From contig NZ_JALHQI010000006.1 of the NCBI RefSeq assembly GCF_022842045.1, positions 1-64,000 of the forward strand: a stretch of 64,000 bases of DNA. The letters run 5' to 3'. Below are positions 28,668 through 42,700 of this stretch, piece by piece. The notes beneath the pieces were generated by a model, which was not told the origin of the DNA, made no database searches, and worked only from the letters and a program-made list of their open reading frames with translations. Positions within the stretch are counted from its first letter, which is position 1. The number at the start of each line of letters is the position of its first letter. The translations under genes and the position numbers were made by a program. Origin of the DNA: Arenimonas sp. (GTDB lineage: Bacteria > Pseudomonadota > Gammaproteobacteria > Xanthomonadales > Xanthomonadaceae).

Positions 28668-29240
28668 ATGAAGATCTGGGCAAGTGTCGCGATGGCGGGC
28701 CTGCTGGCCGCCGCCCCCGTGCTGGCGGCTGACAAGCTGCTGGACCGCAGCTTCCGGCAGCTGGCGGGCAAGGAAACGGTGAACCTGCAGGAAACCTACG
28801 GCGGCCAGGTGCTGCTGGTGGTCAACACTGCCAGCAAGTGCGGTTTCACGCCGCAGTACGAAGGCCTCGAGGCCATGTACGCGAAGTACAAGGACCAGGG
28901 CTTCGCGGTGCTGGGCTTCCCGTCCAACGATTTCATGGGCCAGGAGCCGGGCAGCGAGGAGGAGATCCAGGAGTTCTGCACGCTGACCTACGGCGTGAAG
29001 TTCCCGATGTTCGAGAAGGTGCAGGTGCGCGGCAGCGGTGCCACGCCGCTGTATGCGGAGCTTGCCGAAGCGACCGGCGAAGCGCCGGGCTGGAACTTCC
29101 ACAAGTACCTGATCGATCGCGACGGCAAGGTCGTGGCCAGCTTCGGCAGCCGCACCAAGCCCGATGATCCGAAGCTGGTGGCCGAGATCGAGAAGCTGCT
29201 GGCGGCGCCTTCGCCCGCGAAGCCGGTGCCCAAGGCCTGA
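28668..29240 (+). CDS. Periplasmic glutathione peroxidase family protein
   Basis: This 190-residue peroxidase has a cleavable signal peptide (AGLLAAAPVLAADK), so it acts in the periplasm. The active-site Cys58 lies in VVNTASKCGFTPQY, a cysteine rather than selenocysteine. The Gln (SNDFMGQEPG) and Trp (GWNFHKYLID) of the catalytic tetrad are present. Since glutathione is mainly cytosolic, a thioredoxin-like reductant is likely. GGGGGAGG lies before the ATG. It is divergent from the ABC operon. Confidence 0.92.
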   Translation: MKIWASVAMAGLLAAAPVLAADKLLDRSFRQLAGKETVNLQETYGGQVLLVVNTASKCGFTPQYEGLEAMYAKYKDQGFAVLGFPSNDFMGQEPGSEEEIQEFCTLTYGVKFPMFEKVQVRGSGATPLYAELAEATGEAPGWNFHKYLIDRDGKVVASFGSRTKPDDPKLVAEIEKLLAAPSPAKPVPKA

Positions 29241-29249
29241 AGCGCGCAG

Positions 29250-29271
29250 GCGCCGGCGTCAGAGCCGGCGC
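29250..29271. terminator. Hairpin at a convergent junction with stop codon in loop
   Basis: GCGCCGGC (29250-29257) and GCCGGCGC (29264-29271) form the stem; the 6-base loop holds the first bases of the stop (29259-29261) of the NTF2-like gene. There is no T-tract. Confidence 0.45.
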
Positions 29272-29756
29272 TTGATCGCGTTGATCAGGGTGCCCAGCAC
29301 CGGGATGTGCTGGAACAGGCCGTCCGCCGCGTTCCAGTAGTCCTGGTGGTAGACCACGCGGCCCTCGGCGTCGAAGCGAAGATGGCTCATGCCGACGGTC
29401 CAGGTGTCGACGCCGCGCCGGAATTTCTTGAAGCGGATCATCATCGACCAACGCACCAGGTGTTCGCCGTTGGCCGTGCGGGTGGTCTCGTGGATCTCGA
29501 CGCGGCATTCGTCCACGGCTTCAGCGCTCTCGCGCAGGTAGTGCGACAGCGCCTCGCGGCCTTCGATGGCCTTGAGCGTGTCGTTGAAGTACACGTCGGC
29601 GGCGTAGGTCTGCGGCACGAGCCTGTCGACCCGATCGGGCGCGAAGCTGGAGAAGAACTGCGCGAAGCGGGCCAGCGCCTGCGATTCCGCGGCGCTGCCG
29701 GCGGGTGGGGCGGGGTGGCGGGCGCGGATCTCTTTGAGTTTCTCTAGCGTTTCCAT
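29259..29756 (-). CDS. NTF2-like / SnoaL-like domain protein
   Basis: This 165-residue cytosolic protein has the NTF2-like cone fold pattern. An N-terminal helix (LARFAQFFSSFAPDRVDRLV) is followed by PQTYAADVYFNDTLKAIEGR. Strands then include HLVRWSMMIRFKK and MSHLRFDAEGRVVYHQDYW, the common HQDYWN-type end of this group. ATG 29756 has GGAGTGG upstream; the frame extends further but without a site. It is divergently arranged with the DUF3429 gene, 34 bases between starts. Substrate and role are unknown. Confidence 0.8.
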   Translation of the reverse strand: METLEKLKEIRARHPAPPAGSAAESQALARFAQFFSSFAPDRVDRLVPQTYAADVYFNDTLKAIEGREALSHYLRESAEAVDECRVEIHETTRTANGEHLVRWSMMIRFKKFRRGVDTWTVGMSHLRFDAEGRVVYHQDYWNAADGLFQHIPVLGTLINAIKRRL

Positions 29757-29790
29757 GGCGACATTCCACTCCGGGGCAGGTGAGGACAGC

Positions 29791-30249
29791 ATGACCGAAG
29801 CACGCATTGATTCGCCGCCGCCGATGGCCCCGGGCGCGCTGGTCCTGGGCTGGGCGGGCGTGCTTCCGTTCCTGGCCATGGCCCTCGCCGGCTTCTTGCC
29901 GGAATGGCGGGCGCAGGCACTGTCGGCCTTCCTCGCTTACTCGGTGGCGATCCTGTCCTTTCTGGGCGGCGTGCGCTGGGGCCGGGCGCTGGCGGCGGGC
30001 GCGGGCGCCTGGCAGTACGCGCGCGCCGTGGTTCCGAGCCTGTGGGCCTGGGTGGCCTGGTGCCTGCTGCCGCCCGAGCCGGCGCTGGTGGCGCTGGCAG
30101 CGGGTTTCGTGCTGGCGGGCGCTTGGGATGCGCGCGGCGACGCGCTGCCGGCCCCCACGGCCTTCCGGCGGCTGCGGTTGGGCCTGGGGCTGGCGGTGGT
30201 GGCTTGCCACGCGCTCGCCCTGGCGGCGCGGGTGGTGGGGCCCGGCTGA
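29791..30249 (+). CDS. DUF3429 membrane protein
   Basis: This 152-residue inner-membrane protein has four to five hydrophobic segments: ALVLGWAGVLPFLAMALAGF, AFLAYSVAILSFLGGVRWG, VVPSLWAWVAWCLLPPEPAL and LVALAAGFVLAGAW, ending in a final hydrophobic stretch. The FLGGVRWG motif in the second segment is the hallmark of DUF3429. GAGGA precedes ATG 29791. No function is known for the family. Confidence 0.85.
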   Translation: MTEARIDSPPPMAPGALVLGWAGVLPFLAMALAGFLPEWRAQALSAFLAYSVAILSFLGGVRWGRALAAGAGAWQYARAVVPSLWAWVAWCLLPPEPALVALAAGFVLAGAWDARGDALPAPTAFRRLRLGLGLAVVACHALALAARVVGPG

Positions 30250-30268
30250 ACGATTCCGGCCCGGTGCA

Positions 30269-30297
30269 TTGCCGTCCGGCCCGCGCGCCGCGACAAT
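30269..30297 (+). promoter_or_regulatory. Putative sigma-70 promoter of fkpA
   Basis: TTGCCG (30269-30274), a 17-base spacer, then GACAAT (30292-30297) lie ~49 bases before the fkpA start, in an otherwise extremely GC-rich gap. Confidence 0.5.
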
Positions 30298-30345
30298 AGC
30301 GCGCGACGCGCCGTTCCGGCCCGCCCCTTCAGGAGTCCTTCCGCA

Positions 30346-31128
30346 ATGAATTCCGTCCTGCGTTACGCCGCGCCGCTGGTCCTCGCCAGCCTGGTGCTCT
30401 CCCTCAGCGCCTGCAAGCCCGAAGCCGAAGACAAGGCCGACACCGCCGCCACCGAAGCCGCCGAAGGCGAAGCGGGCGCCGAGGCGCCGGCCGTGGTCGC
30501 CGGCATCGAAGGCCAGGAGACCGAGAAGAAGCAGGTCAGCTACATGATCGGCCTGGACATGGCGAAGTCGCTGGCGCCGATCAAGGACAGCCTCGACATC
30601 GAAGTGATGACCGAGGCGATGGTCGCCCACTTCAACGGCGATGCCCCGAAGCTCACCGACGAGCAGATGGTGCAGGTGCAGCAGGCCTTCACCACCAAGA
30701 TGCAGGAGCAGGCCGCCGCCAAGGCCGAGGCCGCCGCGGTCGAGAACCTCGCCAAGGGCGCCGAGTTCCTGGCCGCCAACAAGGACAAGCCGGGCGTGCA
30801 GACCACCGAGTCCGGCCTGCAGTACGAAGTGGTGCGCGCGGGCAACGGCGCCCAGCCGGCCGCGACCGACATCGTGAAGGTGCACTACAAGGGCACGCTG
30901 CTCGACGGCACCGTGTTCGACAGCTCCTACGATCGCGGCGAGCCGGCCGAGTTCGGCCTCAACCAGGTCATCCCGGGCTGGTCCGAGGGCGTGGCGCTGA
31001 TGAAGGTCGGCAGCAAGTACACCTTCTGGATCCCGGCCGAGCTGGCCTATGGCGAGAGCGGCGGCGGCCCGATCCCGCCGAACTCGATGCTGACCTTCGA
31101 AGTCGAGCTGCTGGAAATCGTCAAGTAA
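30346..31128 (+). CDS. fkpA: FKBP-type peptidyl-prolyl isomerase lipoprotein
   Basis: This 260-residue periplasmic foldase has a lipobox ending at Cys23 (SLSAC). An acidic Ala/Glu-rich linker follows, then the FKBP N-terminal dimerisation helix domain (VSYMIGLDMAKSLAPI) and the catalytic FKBP domain (~150-260). Key pocket residues are in KVHYKGTLLDGTVFDSSYDR, IPGWSEGVALMKVGSKY and AYGESGGGPIPPNSMLTFEV. It belongs to the FkpA/FklB/Mip group; the lipid anchor resembles Mip-type foldases. Confidence 0.9.
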   Translation: MNSVLRYAAPLVLASLVLSLSACKPEAEDKADTAATEAAEGEAGAEAPAVVAGIEGQETEKKQVSYMIGLDMAKSLAPIKDSLDIEVMTEAMVAHFNGDAPKLTDEQMVQVQQAFTTKMQEQAAAKAEAAAVENLAKGAEFLAANKDKPGVQTTESGLQYEVVRAGNGAQPAATDIVKVHYKGTLLDGTVFDSSYDRGEPAEFGLNQVIPGWSEGVALMKVGSKYTFWIPAELAYGESGGGPIPPNSMLTFEVELLEIVK

Positions 31129-31144
31129 CGATGTCCGTGGAAAA

Positions 31145-31171
31145 TCGCGCGGCCGGCCACCGGCCGCGCGA
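31145..31171. terminator. Perfect 12-bp hairpin between fkpA and ugd
   Basis: TCGCGCGGCCGG (31145-31156) pairs with CCGGCCGCGCGA (31160-31171) around CCA. No T-tract follows on the + strand. It probably marks the fkpA mRNA end or limits readthrough into ugd. Confidence 0.45.
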
Positions 31172-31211
31172 CACCCGGTCCCGGCCCCGCCGCGGACCGT
31201 AGGGGAAAGGC

Positions 31212-32552
<1,341 letters not shown>

Positions 32553-32562
32553 GAGTCCCGCC

Positions 32563-32796
32563 ATGTCCCACACGCCTGCCGCCGGTCCCGAGCTGGAGGA
32601 CCGCATCGCCGAACTGGAGTCGCGCATCGCCTTCCAGGAGCTGGCCCTGTCCGAACTCAGCGACGCGCTGGCCGAGACCCGCATGGAAACCGCGCGCGCC
32701 AGCGAACAGCTGGTCCGCGCCCTGGGCGATTTGAAGCAGCTGCGCGGCCTACTCTACGCCGACCCTGGCGCCGAGCCGCCGCCGCCCCACTATTGA
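32563..32796 (+). CDS. slyX: SlyX family protein
   Basis: This 77-residue protein is almost entirely one coiled coil (LEDRIAELESRIAFQELALS with heptad hydrophobics) and ends in PPPHY, the conserved C-terminal tail of SlyX. E. coli SlyX is of similar size and its role is not established. ATG 32563 has GAGAG upstream. It is followed 13 bases later by the YaiL-like gene. Confidence 0.9.
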   Translation: MSHTPAAGPELEDRIAELESRIAFQELALSELSDALAETRMETARASEQLVRALGDLKQLRGLLYADPGAEPPPPHY

Positions 32797-32809
32797 GCAC
32801 GATCCAAGC

Positions 32810-33577
32810 ATGAGCAATTCGCTGCGCGAGAAACTGATGGGCCTGGGCTTCAAGGCCCCCGAACCCGAGGCCAAGCCCGAGCGCAAGCCTGACGGCGCGC
32901 GCCCAGGCGATGGCGGCCGGGACCGGCACGCGGGCAAGCCCGGCGAGCGTCGCGGCGGCAAGGCGGGCGAGCACCGCGGTCCGCGTCCGCCGGGCAAGCC
33001 GGGTGAGGCGCGCGGCCCGCGTCCCGACGGCAAGCCGGGTGAATCCCGCGGCCCGCGTCCGGCCGGTGCGCCGGGCGAGAAGCGCGCCGACGGGCGCCGT
33101 GGCCCGGGCAAGCCGGGCGAAGGCCGCCGCGGCGGCAAGCCGCGCAGCCAGGAGGAGATCGACCTGGCCAAGGCCTACGCGATCCGCGCCCAGAAGGAAA
33201 AGGAAGAGCGCATCGAGGCCGAGCGCGTGAAGCAGGAGGAGGCCCGCCTGCGTCGCGAGGCCAAGGCCAGGCTCGCCGAGCTGGTGAAGGACCAGGGCTT
33301 GAACGACAAGGACGCCGACATCGCGCGGCACTTCCCCTATGGCGGCAAGATCAAGCGCATCCACGTCACCGCCGCCCAGCTCAAGCAGCTCAATGCCGGC
33401 GAGCTCGGCGTGCTGCAGCTCGACGGCCGCTACCTGCTGGTCACCGCCGCGCTGTTGGACGAGGCCGAGAAGGTGTTCGCGCCGGCGGTCGCGCTGCGCG
33501 TCGATCCGAATGCGCCGGCCGGCGACGATCCCTACGCCGACCCGCAATACCAGGTCCCCGACGACCTCGTCTGGTAA
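32810..33577 (+). CDS. yaiL: YaiL-like (DUF2058) protein with Gly/Pro/Arg repeat insertion
   Basis: This 255-residue protein matches E. coli YaiL (179) at both ends. The N-terminal NSLREKLMGLGF is like LQEQLLKAGL, and the C-terminal DDPYADPQYQVPDDLVW is nearly identical to the family end. Residues ~25-115 are an insertion rich in G, P, R, K with repeated GPRPxGKPGExR units. It may be disordered and nucleic-acid-binding. A Lys/Glu/Arg helix follows, then the DUF2058 beta region (KRIHVTAAQLKQLNAGELGV). The family is described as nucleoprotein/polynucleotide-associated; the function is not established. Confidence 0.88.
   Translation: MSNSLREKLMGLGFKAPEPEAKPERKPDGARPGDGGRDRHAGKPGERRGGKAGEHRGPRPPGKPGEARGPRPDGKPGESRGPRPAGAPGEKRADGRRGPGKPGEGRRGGKPRSQEEIDLAKAYAIRAQKEKEERIEAERVKQEEARLRREAKARLAELVKDQGLNDKDADIARHFPYGGKIKRIHVTAAQLKQLNAGELGVLQLDGRYLLVTAALLDEAEKVFAPAVALRVDPNAPAGDDPYADPQYQVPDDLVW
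32921..33150 (+). repeat. Degenerate in-frame Gly/Pro/Arg repeats in the yaiL-like gene
   Basis: Roughly 12-codon units of the form GPRPxGKPGEx-R recur four to five times with variation (GEHRGPRPPGKPGEARGPRP and similar). The very high GC of the segment reflects these codons. It is probably low-complexity coding sequence rather than a regulatory repeat. Confidence 0.65.
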
Positions 33578-33599
33578 CCACTTCCTGTAGGAGGCGCGG

Positions 33600-37357
<3,758 letters not shown>

Positions 37358-37361
<4 letters not shown>

Positions 37362-38287
37362 GGTTTGCGGGCCAGCAGGGTCAGGACTTCGAAATGGGGC
37401 GGGCGCTTCTCTCGGGTCACCGCCTCGCAGACCGTCACTTCAAGCCCGGCCTTCTCGGCATAGCGGCGCAGGTCCTTCACGGTGAAGCCGAGGTTGACGT
37501 GGCCGTACGGGGTGACGGCCGCCTGGTGCTCGTGCTTTCCGAGGCAGGTGGCGACCAGGCGCCCGCCGCGGCGCAGCACGCGCGCGGCCTCGGCGATGGC
37601 CAGGCCGGGCTTGGTGGCGTAGGTGAGGGCGTGCATCAGCAAGACCAGGTCGAACTGCGAGGCCCCGAAATCCAGGGCCTGCATGTCGCCCTCGAGCACC
37701 TCGACGTGGCGGTACTTGCGCAAGCGTTCCCGGGCCGCGCCGACCACGCGGGCGCTGGAGTCGACGCAGACGTAGCGGCGTGCGTGCGGGGCCAGCAGCT
37801 CGCCCAGCACGCCGTCGCCCGAGGCCACGTCGAGCACGTCACCGGGTTCGAGCAGGGGCAGGGTGGAGCGGGCCAGCGCTTCCCAGGTGCGGCCGGGCGA
37901 ATAATGGCGCTCCATGTCGCCGGCCACCGAGTCGGCCCAGTTCTGGTCGGCGGCGCGGGCGGCCAGGATGGCGGGCAGGCGGTCGGCGTCCTGGCGCAAC
38001 AGCGGGTCGTCGGTGCTGTCGCGCAGGGCTTCCCACAGGCGGCCCTCGGCCGGGTCCAGCGATTCGGCGTTGAAGCGGTAGTAGGCCGACACCCCGGCGC
38101 GGCGGTCGCGCACCAGGTCAGCCTCCTTGAGCCGGGCCAGGTGGGTCGAGACCCGCGGCTGGGCCAGCCGGGTGATGCCGGAGAGCTCGGCCACGGTGAG
38201 CTCCTCGCGTTCAAGCAGGGCCAGCAGCCGGACCCGGGTCGGATCGGCCAGGACCTTGAGGCAGGCCGACCACGCGTCGAGATCCAT
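37358..38287 (-). CDS. ArsR-family HTH fused to a SAM-dependent methyltransferase domain (SahR-like)
   Basis: This 309-residue protein has an ArsR winged helix (~1-90: [39 protein letters not shown]) followed by a class I methyltransferase fold (~140-305) with the SAM motif [13 protein letters not shown]. SahR regulators of methionine and SAH recycling in Proteobacteria are known to have this architecture. The coupling to metH by an ATGA overlap supports that role. A quasi-palindrome just before the ATG could be the operator and overlaps the AAAGGA ribosome binding site. Whether the domain only senses SAH or SAM, or also catalyses methylation, cannot be told here. Confidence 0.85.
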
Positions 38288-38292
38288 GGCTT

Positions 38293-38318
38293 TATCCTTT
38301 CATCCGGATTCAAAGATA
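38293..38318 (-). promoter_or_regulatory. 26-bp quasi-palindrome, probable operator of the sahR-like/metH operon
   Basis: The symmetric halves TATCCTTTCATCC and GGATTCAAAGATA match at 10 of 13 positions around a central CCGG. It ends 5-6 bases before the regulator ATG and covers its ribosome binding site region. This suggests autoregulation; the true operator motif is not known. Confidence 0.55.
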
Positions 38319-38407
38319 TGGAAGGTTAGGCCGGCTCACCGGGGGCGTCAAGGCGATCCGCGTCGCGCTTCACGCGCCGTGGACCTGTGCGGGGCGGCGC
38401 CAGCCGC

Positions 38408-38413
38408 TACAAT
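38408..38413 (+). promoter_or_regulatory. Putative -10 element of the acyl-CoA dehydrogenase gene
   Basis: TACAAT lies 35 bases before the GTG start of the acyl-CoA dehydrogenase gene. No convincing -35 is visible. The same hexamer precedes gdh2 at 39700. Confidence 0.4.
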
Positions 38414-38447
38414 TGGCGTCTTTCCGCACAACCACCGAGGAACCGCC

Positions 38448-39608
<1,161 letters not shown>

Positions 39609-39633
39609 GCGGCACCCGTACCCCGGCGTATCC

Positions 39634-39663
39634 GAAGCCCCGCTGAAGCGGGGCTTCTTTTTG
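39634..39663 (+). terminator. Intrinsic terminator after acyl-CoA dehydrogenase gene
   Basis: GAAGCCCCGC (39634-39643), TGAA loop, GCGGGGCTTC (39648-39657), then TTTTT. Confidence 0.9.
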
Positions 39664-39676
39664 CCTGTGTTCCGGC

Positions 39677-39705
39677 TGGCCGGAACCGTGGGGCAGGGCT
39701 ACAAT
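39677..39705 (+). promoter_or_regulatory. Putative promoter of gdh2
   Basis: TGGCCG (39677-39682), a 17-base spacer and TACAAT (39700-39705), 37 bases before the gdh2 ATG. Confidence 0.45.
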
Positions 39706-39741
39706 TTCGCACTTTAATCACGCCCTGCGAGAACGCGGTCA

Positions 39742-42700
39742 ATGAACGCCCACGCCCTGGCTTCCGCCGACACCCTCGACGCCGTCATCGCGGCCCTTCC
39801 GGCGGGCCTGCCGGCGGCCGAGAAGAACCTGCTGGAGCGTTTCACCCGCGGCTTCTTCGCCCGGCTGCCGGAGGACGAGCTGGCGGCCCGCCCGGGGGCC
39901 GACTGGGCCCGGGTGGCGCAGTCCTTCCTCGGCTTCTGCCGCCAGCGCGCGGCCGGCGCGCCGAAGCTGCAGGTGTTCAACCCGGGCCTGGCCACGGATG
40001 GCTTCGAAAGCACCCACACCGTGGTGCGCATCGTCAACGACGACATGCCCTTCCTGGTCGATTCGGTGCGGATGGCGCTGGCGCAGTTCGGCACGTCGCT
40101 GCACCAGATCGCGCACCCGGTGTTCAACATCGCGCGCGATGCCGCCGGCCAGCTGCAGGACGTGGGCCAGGGCCTGCCCGAATCGATGATGTACCTCGAG
40201 ATCGACCGCCAGGCCGACGCCGACACCCTGCAGGCGATCGAGAAGGCCCTGCTGGCCGCGCTGTCCGACGTGCGCGAGGCGGTGACCGACTGGCAGGTGA
40301 TGCGCGAGACGATGGTGCGCATCGCCGACGGCCTCGAGGCCAGCCCGATGCCGGTGGACGCCGCCGGCCGCGCCGAGGCGCAGGCCTTCCTGCGCTGGGC
40401 CGCCGACAACCATTTCACCTTCCTCGGTTACCGCGAGTACGAAGTCACCGACCGCAAGCTGGCGGCGGTGCAGGGCAGCGGCCTGGGCCTGCTGCGCGGC
40501 AAGGACCACCTGGTGCAGCCGCGCCCGGTCGAAGGCCTTGCGGCCGCCGACCTGGCCCCGGGCCAGCGCCTCGACGCGCTGATCCTGACCAAGACCAACG
40601 CCCGCGCCACCGTGCACCGCCCGGGCTACATGGACTACATCGGCGTGCTGGTGTTCGACGACAGCGGCCGCGCCGTGCGCGAGCACCGTTTCCTTGGCCT
40701 CTACACCTCCAGCGCCTACAACCGCCGCCCGTGGGAAATCCCGCTGGTGCGCCAGCGCCACGAATTCGTGATGGCCTCGTCCGGCCTGGCGCCCAACAGC
40801 CACAGCGGCAAGGCCCTGCGCCACATCCTCGAGACCCTGCCGCGCGACGAGCTGTTCCAGTCCAGCGCCGAGGAACTCCAGCGCACCGCGATGGGCATCC
40901 TGGGCCTGCAGGAGCGCGCGCGCACCCGCCTGTTCCTGCGCCGCGACCGCTACGGCCGCTTCTTCTCGGCCCTGGTCTACATCCCGCGCGACCGCTTCAA
41001 CACCGGCATCCGCCAGCGCATCGAAGCGCTGCTGATGGCCGAGCTGCAGGGCGAACGCCTCGACCACAGCGTGCAGATCGGCGAATCGCCGCTGGCCCAG
41101 CTGCACCTGGTGATCCGTCCGAAGGCCGGCTGCAAGGTCGCCTTCGAGCAGGACAAGCTCGAGGCCGAGCTGGCCCGCATCGTCCGCGACTGGCACGACG
41201 AACTGCGCGAGACGCTGGTGCGCCAGCTGGGCGAGGAGCAGGGCCTGCGCCTGTTCCAGCGCTACGGCCGCAGCCTGCCCGCCGGCTACGTCGAGAAGGT
41301 CAGCCCGCAGATCGCCGCCGCCGACGTGGTGCAGGCCGCCGAGCTGGCCGGCCCCGACGACCAGCGCGTGTCCTTCTACCGCGTGGGCGAACGGCTGGGC
41401 TTCAAGCTGATCCGCCGCAGCTCCGACATCGCCCTCTCCGACGTGCTGCCGGTGATGGAGAACCTCGGCCTGCGCATCCTCACCGAGCATCCCTACGTCA
41501 TCGACGTGGACGGCGAGCGCCTGTCCATCCAGGACTTCGAGGTGCAGCCGCTCAACGGCGAGATCGACGTCGAGGCCGCCCGCAAGCCCTTCGAGGAAGC
41601 CTTCGCCGAGGTCTGGCGCGGCGCCGCCGAGAACGACGGCTTCAACCGCCTGCTGCCCAGCGCCCGCCTGGAGTGGCGCGACATCGCCATGCTGCGCGGC
41701 TACACCAAGTACGCGCTGCAGACCGGCGTGCCGTTCTCGCAGCCGTACATGGAAGAGACGCTGCAGCGCTACCCGGTGATCGCGCGCCTGCTGTACGAAC
41801 TCTTCGCCGCGCGCTTCGAGCCTGGTCGCGAGCACCCGCTCGACGCCGCCGGCCAGCAGGCCCTGCACGACCAGATCGCCTGGCTGCTGCCGAGGGAGCG
41901 CCGCCAGGCGCTCGACACGATCCCGCAGGAAATCGCCTCTTCGCGTGCGCTCGACCGCGCCGCCCAGATCGACGCCTGCACCGACGCGCTCGAGATACTG
42001 CTCGACACCGCGGTCTCCAGCATCGACGACGACCGCATCCTGCGCGGCTACATGAGCCTGATCAACGCCACGCTGCGCACCAACTTCTACCAGAAGAAGG
42101 GCGGCACGCACCGCGACTACATCAGCTTCAAGTTCGATCCGGCGTTGGTGCCCGACCTGCCGAAGCCGCGGCCTTACCGCGAGATCTTCGTCTACTCGCC
42201 GTTCGTGGAGGGCGTGCACCTGCGCTTCGGGCCGGTGGCCCGCGGCGGCCTGCGCTGGTCCGACCGTCGCGAGGACTTCCGCACCGAGGTGCTGGGCCTG
42301 GTGAAGGCGCAGATGGTGAAGAACACCGTCATCGTGCCCGTGGGCTCGAAGGGCGGCTTCGTGGTCAAGCGCCCGCCGGTGGGCGGCGACCGCGATGCGC
42401 AGCTGGCCGAGGGCATCGCCTGCTACAAGCGCTTCATCAACGGCCTGCTCGACATCACCGACAACCTGGTGGACGGCGAGGTGGTGCACCCGGTCGACGT
42501 GGTGCGCCACGACGGCGACGACCCCTACCTGGTGGTCGCGGCCGACAAGGGCACCGCCACCTTCTCCGACATCGCCAACGGCATCTCGGCCGAGCACGGC
42601 TTCTGGCTGGGCGACGCGTTTGCGTCCGGCGGCTCGGTCGGCTACGACCACAAGGGCATGGGCATCACCGCCAAGGGCGCCTGGGAATCGGTCAAGCGCC

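Noticed and set aside
32921-33150. Possible CRISPR-like array
   Set aside because: The repeats are in-frame low-complexity codons in a recognised protein, vary in sequence, and lack spacers.
38288-38447. Cobalamin or SAM riboswitch for metH
   Set aside because: The region before the regulator/metH operon shows no B12-box or SAM aptamer elements. A protein operator is the simpler explanation.
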